Assembly: GCF_008838325.1 (NCBI RefSeq)
Contig: NZ_CP042829.1
Location: 1,736,001-1,800,000 of the forward strand
Length of the DNA stretch: 64,000 bases
Reading direction: 5' to 3'
From: Tepidiforma bonchosmolovskayae
Lineage (GTDB): Bacteria > Chloroflexota > Dehalococcoidia > Tepidiformales > Tepidiformaceae
The translations under genes and the position numbers were made by a program. The notes below the pieces were generated by a model, which worked only from the letters and a program-made list of their open reading frames with translations, had not been told where the DNA came from and made no database searches. The stretch's first letter is position 1. Each line of letters begins with the position of its first letter. Positions 24,035-32,474 of the stretch are shown piece after piece.

Positions 24035-24811
24035 TCAACGCGCGTCGTAGCCGCCGTCGACCGGCAGCACCGCCCCCGTGATGAACGAGGCGTCGTCGCT
24101 CGCGAGGAACGCTGCCGCCGCGGCCACCTCCTCCGGCCGCCCCAGCCGCCCCATCGGGTGGAGGCCGACCAGGAACTCCTCCGCCATCTCCAGCGAACGG
24201 ATCTCCGCCGTCATCGGCGTGACGATGTACCCCGGCGCCACGGCGTTCACCCGCACCCCGCGCCTCCCGTAGATGATGGCAAACTGCCGCGTCAGCCCCA
24301 CCACGCCGTGCTTCGCCGCCGTGTAGGCGCCCGCGCCGGGCAGCACCGGCGAAAGCTCGGCGCCCGGCAGCGGCGGCCCGACGAGGCCGTTCAGCCCCGC
24401 CACCGAGGCCGTGTTCACCACCGCGCCCCCGCCCAGCTCGGCCAGCCGGGCGCACCCGTGGAAGCAGCCGTAGTACACCCCCGTCAGGTTCACCGCGATC
24501 GTCCGCTCCCACGAGTGGCCGCGCCCGCCGATCCCGGCGTTGTTGAACACCACGTGCAGCCCGCCCAGTTCCCGGACAGTCCGGTCCAGCGCAGCCACGA
24601 ACGCTGCCTCATCGGTCACATCCAGTTCAAGCGCGAGGCTGCGCCCTCCGTGCTCCGCGACCCGCGCCGCGACCGCCTCCGCAGCCGCGCCGTCGATATC
24701 CGCGCACGCCACGGCTGCCCCCTCCGCCGCAAAGCGCAGGGCCGAGGCTTCGCCGATCCCCGACCCTGCGCCCGTGACGAACGCGACACGCCCCGCGAGC
24801 CGCCCCGCCAC
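24035..24811 (-). CDS. Short-chain dehydrogenase/reductase (SDR) family oxidoreductase
   Basis: A 258-residue classical SDR: NAD(P) loop VTGAGSGIGEASAL (about 12-25), acidic residue ADID after the second strand favouring NAD, NNAG (HVVFNNAGIGG), catalytic Tyr-x3-Lys in YTAAKHGVVGLT and the ending FITGAVLPVDGGYDAR. It would oxidise or reduce a hydroxy/keto group; the substrate is unknown. An insert around PPLPGAELSPVLPGAGAY before the catalytic Tyr is slightly longer than usual. It follows the next SDR by one codon boundary (24811/24812) in one operon. Confidence 0.9.
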   Translation of the reverse strand: MAGRLAGRVAFVTGAGSGIGEASALRFAAEGAAVACADIDGAAAEAVAARVAEHGGRSLALELDVTDEAAFVAALDRTVRELGGLHVVFNNAGIGGRGHSWERTIAVNLTGVYYGCFHGCARLAELGGGAVVNTASVAGLNGLVGPPLPGAELSPVLPGAGAYTAAKHGVVGLTRQFAIIYGRRGVRVNAVAPGYIVTPMTAEIRSLEMAEEFLVGLHPMGRLGRPEEVAAAAAFLASDDASFITGAVLPVDGGYDAR

Positions 24812-25762
24812 TCAGCTCTGCTCCGGCGGCCGCGGATTCACCAGCCCGGCGCCCAGCGTCCCCGGGAACACCTCGATGAGCGATTCGAGGTCCCATCCGC
24901 CCTTCTTGTAAATCGTCTTCTCCCGCGTCGGCAGGCTCATCAGGCTGATCTCGTCGCCTCCAACGATGAAGTCTCGCCCGTTGACGTTCGCCGCCTCCGG
25001 CAGGCAGAGGTACACCACCAGCGGCGCCACCAGCTCCGGCGACATCGACGCGATCCGCGCGATCGCATCCTCCGCCGAGGTGGGCGGCGTCGCCGGCTCC
25101 TGCCCCTGCGCCGCGAGCTGCGCCCGCCGCGCCCGGGCCGCCTCCATCTCAGGGCTGAGCGTCAGCCGCGTCGCCGCCCGCGGCCGGATGGCGTTCGCCG
25201 TCACCCCGTACTTGCCGAGGTCGAGCGCCAGCGTCCGCGTCAGCCCGACAATGCCCTCCTTAGCCGCCGCGTAGTTCGCCTGCCCGAGGTTGCCGAGCCC
25301 CGACTCCGAGCTCGTGTTGATGATCCGGCCGCTCCGCTGCTGCCGGAACACCATCGCCGCATGCTTGGTGACGGTGAAATGGCCCTTCAGGTGCACCGCG
25401 ATGACCGCATCCCACTCCGCCTCCGTCATGTTGAAGATGATCCGGTCGCGCAGGATGCCCGCGTTGTTCACGAGGATGTCGAGCCGGCCCCACGTATCGA
25501 GCGCCTGCTTCACCATCGCCTCGCCGTCTGCCATCGACGTCACGTCGCCGAAGTTCGGGACCGCCTCGCCGCCCATCTTCTTGATTTCCGCCACCACCTC
25601 CTCCGCGGGCGTCGTATCGCGCCCCTCGCCGGCCGCGCTCCCGCCCACGTCGTTCACGATGACGCGGCACCCCTCGCGCGCCAGCGCCAGCGCCTCGGCC
25701 CGGCCGATGCCCCGGCCAGCACCCGTCACAATCGCAACTTTGCCTTCCAGTCTCCCGGCCAT
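24812..25762 (-). CDS. SDR family oxidoreductase, 3-hydroxyacyl-CoA dehydrogenase (MFE-2) like
   Basis: A 316-residue SDR. It has VTGAGRGIGRAEALALAREG, VNDVGGSAAGEGRDTTPAEE (the longer loop typical of the multifunctional-enzyme-2 dehydrogenase group), ILVNNAGILRDR, SSESGLGNLGQANYAAAKEG with the catalytic Tyr/Lys, and a C-terminal extension of about 50 residues. In the MFE-2 family this domain oxidises 3-hydroxyacyl-CoA. First gene of the operon SDR-SDR-phosphotransferase-phosphotransferase. The ATG follows GAGGAG about 10 nt upstream. Confidence 0.88.
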   Translation of the reverse strand: MAGRLEGKVAIVTGAGRGIGRAEALALAREGCRVIVNDVGGSAAGEGRDTTPAEEVVAEIKKMGGEAVPNFGDVTSMADGEAMVKQALDTWGRLDILVNNAGILRDRIIFNMTEAEWDAVIAVHLKGHFTVTKHAAMVFRQQRSGRIINTSSESGLGNLGQANYAAAKEGIVGLTRTLALDLGKYGVTANAIRPRAATRLTLSPEMEAARARRAQLAAQGQEPATPPTSAEDAIARIASMSPELVAPLVVYLCLPEAANVNGRDFIVGGDEISLMSLPTREKTIYKKGGWDLESLIEVFPGTLGAGLVNPRPPEQS

Positions 25763-25832
25763 GCTGCTGTTCGAACTCCTCTGCAGGGGTCTTCGCGGCC
25801 ACCCGGGGATTCCTGCCCCGTCGGCCGGCGAG

Positions 25833-25838
25833 AATCTA
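25833..25838 (-). promoter_or_regulatory. -10 box of the SDR operon
   Basis: Reads TAGATT on the minus strand, about 70 nt before the ATG at 25762, whose GAGGAG site lies 10 nt upstream. Confidence 0.35.
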
Positions 25839-25891
25839 CCACCTCACCGGCCGCCTGTCTTTCGCCCCTGACGAACCATCGTCCCGGCACG

Positions 25892-25897
25892 TACCAT
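25892..25897 (+). promoter_or_regulatory. -10 box for a leaderless gene
   Basis: TACCAT ends exactly 6 nt before the GTG at 25904. Confidence 0.55.
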
Positions 25898-25903
25898 GGC
25901 CCT

Positions 25904-26653
25904 GTGCCCCGCATCCTCGCCCTCGTCCCCCACCCCGACGATGAGGCCTACAGCGTCGCCGGGACCCTCGCCCTCGCCGCCCGCGCCGGCTGGAGCTGCA
26001 CCGTCATCGCCGTCTCCGCCGGCGAGGCCGGCCGCTGCTACACCGGCGACGCAGCTGACCCGGCTGCCCTCGCCGACCTCCGCCTCGCCGAACTCGCCCG
26101 CTCCTGCGCTGCGCTCGGCGCCGAACCCGGCCCCTCCCCCCGTCTCCCCGACGGCGGCCTCGCCCGCGACCCCCGCCTCAGCGACGCCGTCGCCGCCGCC
26201 ATCCGCGCCGCCGCCCCCGACCTCCTCCTCACCATCGGCCCCGACGGCGCCTACGGCCACCCCGACCACCTCGCCCTCCACCGCGCCGTCGTCGCCGCCG
26301 TCGAAGCCGCCCCCGCGCCGCCGGCCGTCCTCTTTGCTGCCTTCCCCTCCGGCCTCTTCCGCCCCCAGTACGACCTCTGCCGGCCGATCCTCGGCGACCC
26401 GCCCGCCATCGCACCGGCCGACCTCGGCGTCGAACGCCCCGACGTCCGCATCCCCATCGCCGCCGTCGCCGACCGCAAGCTCGCGGCGCTCGCTGCCCAT
26501 GCCTCCCAGCTCCCCGGCGGCGACCCGGCCGCCATCTTCCCGCCCGGCATCGTGCCCGCCCTCCTCCGCGACGAGTGGTTCCTCCTCCGCTGCCCCGCCG
26601 ATATGGCCCGGGTCGCCCGCCTCCTCCTCGATATCGAAGCTGCCTGCCCCTAA
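25904..26653 (+). CDS. PIG-L family deacetylase
   Basis: A 249-residue protein beginning MPRILALVPHPDDEAYSVAG. HPDDE is the zinc-binding and catalytic motif of LmbE/PIG-L enzymes such as MshB and Bca. The second zinc ligand region is GPDGAYGHPDHLALHRAVVA. These enzymes remove N-acetyl groups from GlcNAc-linked substrates, including mycothiol and bacillithiol precursors. The substrate is not determinable here. The GTG is set by the -10 box 6 nt upstream and by the motif starting at residue 10. Confidence 0.88.
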   Translation: MPRILALVPHPDDEAYSVAGTLALAARAGWSCTVIAVSAGEAGRCYTGDAADPAALADLRLAELARSCAALGAEPGPSPRLPDGGLARDPRLSDAVAAAIRAAAPDLLLTIGPDGAYGHPDHLALHRAVVAAVEAAPAPPAVLFAAFPSGLFRPQYDLCRPILGDPPAIAPADLGVERPDVRIPIAAVADRKLAALAAHASQLPGGDPAAIFPPGIVPALLRDEWFLLRCPADMARVARLLLDIEAACP

Positions 26654-26691
26654 CCGGAACATTCCGGGGAGGCTTCCGCGTCTCCACGGTT

Positions 26692-26844
26692 ATGGGACCC
26701 GCCGCCGTCCTCGAAGTGCTCGCCCGCTCCGCCGCGCCCGCCGATGACTCGCCGTTCTGGATCGCCGCCATCGTCGGAGCCGGCGCACTGCTGGTCGTCC
26801 TCGTCCTCCTCCTCGGCGGCCCCCGCAACGACCGGCCCCGCTGA
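26692..26844 (+). CDS. Small membrane protein
   Basis: A 50-residue open frame: 20 polar residues, one membrane segment (WIAAIVGAGALLVVLVLLLG, about 22-41) and a short basic tail. GGGGAGG lies 19 nt upstream, too far to be a convincing site. Kept because the hydrophobic segment uses the local codon style and the frame fills the space between two real genes. No family recognised. Confidence 0.4.
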   Translation: MGPAAVLEVLARSAAPADDSPFWIAAIVGAGALLVVLVLLLGGPRNDRPR

Positions 26845-26873
26845 CACAGTCGCTCCGCCCCGCAGCCGCCGCC

Positions 26874-26879
26874 TACACT
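26874..26879 (+). promoter_or_regulatory. -10 box for a leaderless gene
   Basis: TACACT ends exactly 6 nt before the ATG at 26886. Confidence 0.55.
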
Positions 26880-26885
26880 GGCGCC

Positions 26886-27173
26886 ATGACCGTCGGCGTC
26901 CTCCGCATGTCGCTCCGCATCCCCTCCCGCACCCTCAAGGAGAAGCGCGCCATCGTCCGCCCGGTGGTTGAGCGCCTCCGCAGCCGCTTCAACGCGTCCG
27001 TTGCCGAAATTGATGCCCTCGATGCCGTCGGCCTGGCGGTCATCGCTGCCGCCGTCATCTCCAACGACCCGCGCCACGCCGACGAACAGCTCCAGGCGAT
27101 TGCCGCCGCCGTCCAGGACTGGCGGCTCGACGCCGAACTCGTCGACCTCGAAACCGAACTCCTCGATGCCTGA
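26886..27173 (+). CDS. DUF503 (YlxP-like) protein
   Basis: A 95-residue protein matching DUF503 in length and pattern: VGVLRMSLRIPSRTLKEKRA at the start, then VERLRSRFNASVAEIDALDA and VGLAVIAAAVISND. Members (YlxP) are small ferredoxin-like-fold proteins often encoded near rbfA/truB in Firmicutes; their role, perhaps RNA or ribosome related, is unsettled. Here it stands alone. It ends 3 nt before the convergent glycosyltransferase. Confidence 0.85.
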   Translation: MTVGVLRMSLRIPSRTLKEKRAIVRPVVERLRSRFNASVAEIDALDAVGLAVIAAAVISNDPRHADEQLQAIAAAVQDWRLDAELVDLETELLDA

Positions 27174-27176
27174 GGG

Positions 27177-28079
27177 TCAGCCCTCCCGCCGAGGCCCCAT
27201 CCGGCCGAGCGCGAAGTCCCGCATGCCGGCGGCCGTCGCCCGGACGAGGTCCCATCGTCCCTCCTGCGCCCAGAGCGCCATCCGCACTGCCCGCGTCGCC
27301 AGGTAGTACACCAGGAACGCCCCGAACGCCGCCCGCCCGCGGTGCTTCCGGATCAGGTACGGCCGGTTCCGCGCCAGGTAGTAGCAGCCGAACGCGCTCG
27401 CCTGCCCGCCCAGCGTCGCCCCCTTCCGGTGGTACACCACTGACCGCGGCTCGTAGAACAGCCGGTAGCCTGCCGCCCGCGCCCGCCGGCAGAAGTCCGT
27501 GTCGTCGTAGTAGACGAAGAACGCATCGTCGAGCAGTCCCACCTCCCGGAACGCCCCGGCGGGCACCAGCAGGCACGAGAGGTTCGCCGTCTCGACCGCA
27601 TGCGCGTACCGGTCCTCCGGCCCCTCCGGCCGGCCGAGCACCCGCCGCTTCCACGTCCCCCGGAGCCAGTCGAACGTCCCTGCGGCATCGTCGAGCACCC
27701 CCGGCTGCCCCGCCAGGTACGTCTTCGGCGCCACCATCGTCCGTTCGTCGGCCAGCGCCACGAGCGGCTCCAGGAAGTCGGGCGTCACCTCGGTGTCGTC
27801 GTTCAGGAAGAGCACATAGTCCAGGTCGTCCCGCTCGCGGAGCAGCGCCAGGGCCCGGTTGCACGCTCCGGTAAAGCCGAGGTTCGCCCCGTTCTCCAGC
27901 ACGGTTGCAGCAGGCAGCCGCTCCCGCACCATGGCCGCCGAACCGTCCGCCGAACCGTTGTCGACCACCCAGAGCTCCCACGCCGGGTACGTCACCCGCT
28001 CCAGCGCCGCAAGGTAGGCGGCGAGGTGCGGCCCCGCGTTGGTCGTCACGGTCAGGATGGCCACCCGCGGAGCCGTCAT
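27177..28079 (-). CDS. Glycosyltransferase family 2 protein
   Basis: A 300-residue GT-A glycosyltransferase of the rhamnosyltransferase-like type. It has VAILTVTTNAGPHLAAYLAA, the nucleotide-binding LWVVDNGSADGSAAMV, metal-binding FLNDDTEV (DxD-like) and the acceptor-side YDDTDFCRRARAAGYRLFYE with VVYHRKGATLGG. The C-terminal helices have no clear membrane segment. It is the last gene of the exporter operon; ATGA overlap with the acyltransferase. Likely adds a sugar to the polysaccharide exported by the Wzm/Wzt pair. Confidence 0.9.
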   Translation of the reverse strand: MTAPRVAILTVTTNAGPHLAAYLAALERVTYPAWELWVVDNGSADGSAAMVRERLPAATVLENGANLGFTGACNRALALLRERDDLDYVLFLNDDTEVTPDFLEPLVALADERTMVAPKTYLAGQPGVLDDAAGTFDWLRGTWKRRVLGRPEGPEDRYAHAVETANLSCLLVPAGAFREVGLLDDAFFVYYDDTDFCRRARAAGYRLFYEPRSVVYHRKGATLGGQASAFGCYYLARNRPYLIRKHRGRAAFGAFLVYYLATRAVRMALWAQEGRWDLVRATAAGMRDFALGRMGPRREG

Positions 28080-28711
28080 CCCCTCGGGGGCTCCCAGGTC
28101 TCCGTCTCCCGCCGGCGCCCGCCCGGGATCGCCCGCGCCGGCACGCCCACCGCCGTGTGGAACGGCGGGATATCGCTCACGACCACCGCATTCGCGCCGA
28201 TCTTCACGCCCTCGCCGACCTTCACCCGCCCGATCACCTTCGCCCCGGTCCCGATGTTCACATCGTCGCCGATCTCTGGGCCCCACAGTTCGAACGGCCG
28301 CCGTGAGCTGTTGCCGATGCCCAGCGTCACGAACGGGTTGATCTCCACCCGCTTCCCCAGCTTCGTCCAGCCGTCGAGCACCACGTGCCCGTGGGCGATC
28401 AGGAGCCCGCCGCCGGCCCGCACGTGATTTCCGATCGTCACGTCGAACAGGAACGCGTTCAGCCGCGAGACCGCCGTCGCTGCCCGCGGGAACCCGCTCT
28501 CGTACAGGAACACCTGCAGCCGGTAAAGCACCACCGCCGGGAACATATGAATCGCGAACAGCAGGTACAGGAACGTGAACCACGTCGGCCGGTCCCTCCG
28601 GATCAGCCCGAAGGTTCGGGGCCACGCCGCGTGCAGTTCGATGTCCTCCCGCAGCAGGGCCCGCAGCTCCCGCCAGTTCGCCCGGATCCGTTGCAGCCGT
28701 CCGCCCATCAT
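28076..28711 (-). CDS. Hexapeptide-repeat (left-handed beta-helix) acyltransferase
   Basis: A 211-residue protein. The C-terminal half shows hexapeptide [LIV]Gxxxx repeats (VTIGNHVRAGGGLLIAHG, EIGDDVNIGTGAKVIG, VKVGEGVKIGANAVV) of the serine acetyltransferase/colanic acid acetyltransferase type; HGHVVLDGW supplies the likely catalytic His. The N-terminal 90 residues are helical with one hydrophobic stretch (TFLYLLFAIHMFPAVVLYRL), unlike plain CysE. Two adjacent ATGs (28711, 28708) overlap the upstream stop. Probably acetylates the exported polysaccharide or its precursor. Confidence 0.82.
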   Translation of the reverse strand: MMGGRLQRIRANWRELRALLREDIELHAAWPRTFGLIRRDRPTWFTFLYLLFAIHMFPAVVLYRLQVFLYESGFPRAATAVSRLNAFLFDVTIGNHVRAGGGLLIAHGHVVLDGWTKLGKRVEINPFVTLGIGNSSRRPFELWGPEIGDDVNIGTGAKVIGRVKVGEGVKIGANAVVVSDIPPFHTAVGVPARAIPGGRRRETETWEPPRG

Positions 28712-29649
28712 CCGCTGCGCTCCCGCTCCGCCTGCTCGCGCAGCCGCTCGTGGAACGCCGGGTTCCGCTCGAGCGCCGCCGCAAACGCCGCTGCCCACTC
28801 GGGGTCCTCCTCCAGCATCCGCCGGACCCGCTCCTCGTCGGCCTCCATCCCCTCGTGGATCGCCTGCCGGATCTCCGGCGACGTCTCGGCCAGCCGTTCG
28901 AGGTGCAGCCCGATCACCTTCCGCGGCGGGCCGATCGCGACCATCCGGCCCCGTTCCATCAGCGCCGCCCGGTCCGAAAACCGCTCCACCGCGCCGAGGT
29001 CGTGCGAGACCATCACCATCGTCACCCCCTTCCGCTGCAGCCCCGCAATGTGCTCGTAGCACTTCTCCTGGAACTTCGCATCCCCCACCGCCAGCACCTC
29101 GTCGACCAGCAGGATCTCCGGGTCCATGAACGCCGCGATGGCGAACCCCAGCCGCACGTACATGCCCGACGAGTACGTCCGCATCGGCTGGTCGATGAAC
29201 TCCTGCAGTCCCGAAAACTCCACAATCGCCGGCAGCAGCGCCTCCATCTCCCGCCTCGTCCGGCCCATCAGCAGGCCGTTCATGATCACGTTCTCCCGGC
29301 CGCTCACCTGCGGGTGGAACCCGCTCCCCAGCTCGAGCAGCGTGCTCACCCGGCCCCGCACCTCCACCGACCCCCGCGTCGGCTTCGAAAGGCCGGCCAG
29401 CAGCCGCAGCAGCGTGCTCTTCCCGCTGCCGTTCGCCCCGACAATCGAGAAGAACTCCCCGCGCCGCACCTCGAAGCTCACATCCCGCACGGCCCACAGC
29501 TCCCGCCGCCGGCGCGTCCGCCACGCCCGCAGCGCCTGCCCCGGGTGCAGGAGCGTCGTCTTCAGCGCCTGCCCCGGCACCGCCAGCGGGTACCGCCGCG
29601 ATACCCCGCGCGCCGCCAGCACCACCTCGCCGTCAGATGGCGTCGGCAA
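28708..29649 (-). CDS. Polysaccharide ABC exporter ATP-binding protein (Wzt/TagH-like)
   Basis: A 313-residue ATPase. It has Walker A FSIVGANGSGKSTLLRLLAG, signature region MRTYSSGMYVRLGFAIAA (YSSGM is characteristic of the Wzt/TagH exporter group), Walker B ILLVDEVLAVGD and MVSHDLGAVE. A 60-residue N-terminal stretch with LKTTLLHPGQALRAWRTRRR and a C-terminal helical tail of about 70 residues complete it; there is no large sugar-binding C-domain. It energises export of a lipid-linked polysaccharide through the permease next door (17-nt overlap). Confidence 0.9.
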   Translation of the reverse strand: MPTPSDGEVVLAARGVSRRYPLAVPGQALKTTLLHPGQALRAWRTRRRRELWAVRDVSFEVRRGEFFSIVGANGSGKSTLLRLLAGLSKPTRGSVEVRGRVSTLLELGSGFHPQVSGRENVIMNGLLMGRTRREMEALLPAIVEFSGLQEFIDQPMRTYSSGMYVRLGFAIAAFMDPEILLVDEVLAVGDAKFQEKCYEHIAGLQRKGVTMVMVSHDLGAVERFSDRAALMERGRMVAIGPPRKVIGLHLERLAETSPEIRQAIHEGMEADEERVRRMLEEDPEWAAAFAAALERNPAFHERLREQAERERSG

Positions 29650-30424
29650 AGCCGTCCTCCAGCCGCCGGAACGTGACCCAGCCCGCCCCCAGCGCCGCCG
29701 CCGTCAGCGCCGCCGATGCCCCGAGGTGGCTCCATGCCGGCAGCGCCCCGTCGAGCAGAATGCTCCGCCACCCCTCCATGATCGGCGCCAGCGGATTCAC
29801 ATACGTCAGCCAGCGGTACCCCTCCGGCACCCGGTCGACGCTGTAGATGATCGGCGTCGCGTAGAACAGCAGCGTCAGGAGCACCTCGGTGATGTGCTCC
29901 AGGTCGCGGAAGTACACGGTCACGCTCGCCACGAACAGCCCCAGCCCCGCCGTCAGCCCCAGCTGCAGGACGAACACCAGCGGCAGTCCCAGCCAGGCCG
30001 CCGACGGCTCGTTGCCAGCCGCCACCACGAACCCGACCAGCACCGGCAGCGACAGCGCGAACTGGAGCGTCGCCCCCAGCACCGTGCTCAGCGGCAGCAC
30101 CGCCCGCGGGAAACGCACCTTCTTCAGCAGCCCGCCGTTCCCGATGAAGCTCCCGGCCGCGCCCTGCACCCCGCCCTGGAACCAGAACCACGGGAACAGC
30201 CCCGCCAGCAGGAACTCTGCCGTAATTCCCGTGCCCAGCACGCGCCCCAGCGCAAACGCCAGCACCGCTCCCAGCGCCAGCGGCCGCGCCAGCGACCACG
30301 CCCAGCCCAGCACGCTCCCCTGGTACCGCAGCTTCAGGTCGCGGCTCGTGAGCGCCGTCACCAGCTCGAACGCGTTGCGCAGGCTCCGCTGCGGCGCCGG
30401 CCGGGCCATCGCCATCGCCGTCAT
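29633..30424 (-). CDS. Polysaccharide ABC exporter permease (Wzm/TagG-like)
   Basis: A 263-residue ABC-2 type permease with six membrane segments. SRDLKLRYQGSVLGWAWSLA near the start and FFVASVTVYFRDLEHITEVL-like text in the second half (FVASVTVYFRDLEHITEVLL) are the classical Wzm/TagG signatures. ATG 30424 has a GATACT box exactly 6 nt upstream, so it is probably leaderless and heads the permease-ATPase-acyltransferase-glycosyltransferase operon. The four products together would modify and export an O-antigen or teichoic-type polymer. Confidence 0.9.
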   Translation of the reverse strand: MTAMAMARPAPQRSLRNAFELVTALTSRDLKLRYQGSVLGWAWSLARPLALGAVLAFALGRVLGTGITAEFLLAGLFPWFWFQGGVQGAAGSFIGNGGLLKKVRFPRAVLPLSTVLGATLQFALSLPVLVGFVVAAGNEPSAAWLGLPLVFVLQLGLTAGLGLFVASVTVYFRDLEHITEVLLTLLFYATPIIYSVDRVPEGYRWLTYVNPLAPIMEGWRSILLDGALPAWSHLGASAALTAAALGAGWVTFRRLEDGFADAI

Positions 30425-30430
30425 GCCGCC

Positions 30431-30436
30431 AGTATC
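30431..30436 (-). promoter_or_regulatory. -10 box of the exporter operon
   Basis: Reads GATACT on the minus strand and ends exactly 6 nt before the ATG at 30424. It is back-to-back with the promoter at 30478. Confidence 0.55.
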
Positions 30437-30477
30437 CCCCGCCCGCACCCGTCGGAGAAGCGCCCGCCAATCCCGTC

Positions 30478-30483
30478 TATACT
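30478..30483 (+). promoter_or_regulatory. -10 box for a leaderless gene
   Basis: TATACT ends exactly 6 nt before the GTG at 30490, which is followed directly by an in-frame ATG. Confidence 0.6.
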
Positions 30484-30489
30484 CGAACG

Positions 30490-31626
30490 GTGATGCGCCG
30501 AATCTTCGCCGCCGCCTGCATCGCCCTCGGCCTCCTCGCCGCCTGCTCCGGCGACCAGCCGCCCGAGGGTGCCGTCCACGTCGCCCGCGTCGACGGCACC
30601 GTCGGCCCCATCATGGCCCGCTACATCGACCGCGTCATTTCCGACGCCGAAGACCGCAATGCCCGGCTCGTCGTCCTCGAACTCGATACCCCCGGCGGCC
30701 TCGATACCTCCATGCGCGAGATCGTCCAGCGCATCGGCCGCGCCGATGTCCCCGTCGCCGTCTACGTCGCCCCCATCGGCGCCCGGGCCGCCAGCGCAGG
30801 CACCTTCATCACCATGGCCGGCCACATCGCCGCCATGGCCCCCAACACCGCCATCGGCGCCGCCTCCGCCATCAACGCCGACGGCTCCGACATCGGGGGC
30901 ACCCTCGGCAAGAAAATCGAGAACGACGCCGTCGCCTACATCCGCGGCATCGCCGAACTCCGCGGCCGCAACGCCGACTGGGCAGAGCAGGCCGTCCGCG
31001 AGGCCGTCGCCGTCAACGAAAACGAGGCCGCCCGCCTCGACGTCGTCGATTTCGTCGCCGCCGACCTCGATGACCTCCTCCGCCAGTGCGAAGGACGCAC
31101 CGTCACGCTCCGCCCCGGCGTCACCGCCGAACTCACGGGCCTCCTGGCGGCCCCCCGCATCAACCTCGAGATGACCGTCTGGGAGCGGTTCCTCGCCTTC
31201 ATCGCCGACCCGGCGGTCGCCTCGCTGCTCCTCTCCATCGGCTTCCTCGGCATCATCATCGAGCTCTTCTCGCCCGGCCTCGGCGTCCCGGGTGTGGCCG
31301 GCGCCATTGCCGTCATCCTCGGCTTCCTCGGCTTCGGCCTGCTGCCCGTCGATACTGCCGGCCTCGTGCTCATCGCCCTCGGTCTCGCCCTCGTCGCTGC
31401 CGAGCTGTTCGTCACCAGCGGCATACTCGGCGCCGCGGGAGCAGTCGCCATCGTCCTCGGCGCCATCATCGCGTTCCGCGACACCCCCGCCGACTTCCGC
31501 CCGCCGGCCTGGGCATTCGCCACCGCGGGCGGCATCCTCCTCGCCGTCCTGCTCCTCCTCATCGCACTCGTCATCGTCGCCGACCGGTCGGCCCGGCGCG
31601 CCCGCTCCGACCCCTTCGCCTTCTGA
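30490..31626 (+). CDS. NfeD-like membrane-bound ClpP-class serine protease
   Basis: A 378-residue protein. The N-terminus looks like a lipoprotein signal (CIALGLLAACSGD, Cys19). The protease domain (about 30-210) is SppA/ClpP-like: LVVLELDTPGGLDTSMREIV, the catalytic Ser in GARAASAGTFITMAGH, and a Lys in LGKKIENDAVAYIRG. Four membrane segments follow (about 235-365), but no soluble OB-fold NfeD domain is visible at the end, so this is the shorter NfeD1b-type arrangement. Such proteases (for example PH1510) are usually partnered with an SPFH protein; one is encoded nearby at 33762. Three start options exist: GTG 30490, ATG 30493. Confidence 0.85.
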   Translation: MMRRIFAAACIALGLLAACSGDQPPEGAVHVARVDGTVGPIMARYIDRVISDAEDRNARLVVLELDTPGGLDTSMREIVQRIGRADVPVAVYVAPIGARAASAGTFITMAGHIAAMAPNTAIGAASAINADGSDIGGTLGKKIENDAVAYIRGIAELRGRNADWAEQAVREAVAVNENEAARLDVVDFVAADLDDLLRQCEGRTVTLRPGVTAELTGLLAAPRINLEMTVWERFLAFIADPAVASLLLSIGFLGIIIELFSPGLGVPGVAGAIAVILGFLGFGLLPVDTAGLVLIALGLALVAAELFVTSGILGAAGAVAIVLGAIIAFRDTPADFRPPAWAFATAGGILLAVLLLLIALVIVADRSARRARSDPFAF

Positions 31627-31633
31627 CCCGGCC

Positions 31634-32407
31634 CTACTGGTGCCGCGTCGACATGCCGCCGTCGACCGGCAGGACCACGCCCGTCACGTACGCGCCCGCC
31701 TTCGACGCCAGGTAGATCGCCGTCCCCGCCATGTCCTCCGGACGCCCGATCCGGCCCAGCGGATTGCTCGCCCGGATGCTGTCGCCGAACCGCCGCAGCG
31801 TCTCCGCCATCATCTTGCTCTCGAACGGCCCCGGCGCAATCGCGTTCACCGTAATCCGGCTCGGCGCCAGCTTCTGCGCCAGGTGCCGCGTCAGGTGGTG
31901 CACCGCCGCCTTGCTCGAGGAGTACGCGTAGGTGTCGAAGGTCGGCGCCTGCAGCCCGTCGATCGAGCCGATGTTGATCACCCGCGCCGGGTCGTCATCC
32001 GTCGCGGCCCGCTCCAGCAACGGCACAAGGAACCGCGTCAGGTGAAACACGCCCTTCACATTCAGGTTCATCACCTTGTCCCAGGCGTCATCCGGGAACT
32101 CCGCCAGCGGCGCATTCCAGTTCGCCCCGGCATTGTTCACGAGAATGTGGAGCCGCTCCTCCCGCTTCGCGATCTCGTCCGCGAGGTACCGGCAGCCTGC
32201 CTCCGTCCCCAGGTCCGCCGGGATGGCGATGCACGTCCCCGTCTTCGAAAGCTCCGCGGCCACCTCCTCGCACACGTCCGCCTTGCGCGACGAAATGTAG
32301 GTCTTCGCGCCCGCCTCCACGAAGCCGCGCGCAATCATCAGCCCGATCCCGCGCGACCCGCCCGTGACGAGCGCCACCTTCCCGGAAATGTCGAACAAAC
32401 CGGTCAT
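31634..32407 (-). CDS. SDR family oxidoreductase (RhlG/FabG-like)
   Basis: A 257-residue classical SDR: VTGGSRGIGLMIARGFVEAG, SSRKAD (basic residues after strand 2, favouring NADP), LVNNAGANW, catalytic Ser in INIGSIDG, YAYSSSKAAVHHLTRHLA and VTGVVLPVDGGMS. The pattern YISSRK with CEEVAAELS is typical of RhlG-like ketoacyl reductases. ATG 32407 begins the conserved MFDISGK-like start (MTGLFDISGKVALVTGG); the longer frame to 32635 overlaps the MFS gene. Confidence 0.88.
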   Translation of the reverse strand: MTGLFDISGKVALVTGGSRGIGLMIARGFVEAGAKTYISSRKADVCEEVAAELSKTGTCIAIPADLGTEAGCRYLADEIAKREERLHILVNNAGANWNAPLAEFPDDAWDKVMNLNVKGVFHLTRFLVPLLERAATDDDPARVINIGSIDGLQAPTFDTYAYSSSKAAVHHLTRHLAQKLAPSRITVNAIAPGPFESKMMAETLRRFGDSIRASNPLGRIGRPEDMAGTAIYLASKAGAYVTGVVLPVDGGMSTRHQ

Positions 32408-32474
32408 CGGCCACCGCCTTTCCGTACCGAAACGTCGTTCTGAGGGGCAGCCGGTATTGTCGCCCGCAGGAGCC

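Noticed and set aside
23156-25903. Long plus-strand frame before the PIG-L deacetylase
   Set aside because: It is Arg/Pro/His-rich and antisense to two kinases and two SDRs with clear motifs.
27177-28784. 535-residue version of the glycosyltransferase
   Set aside because: The extra N-terminus is antisense-like sequence overlapping the acyltransferase; ATG 28079 begins the conserved GT2 domain.
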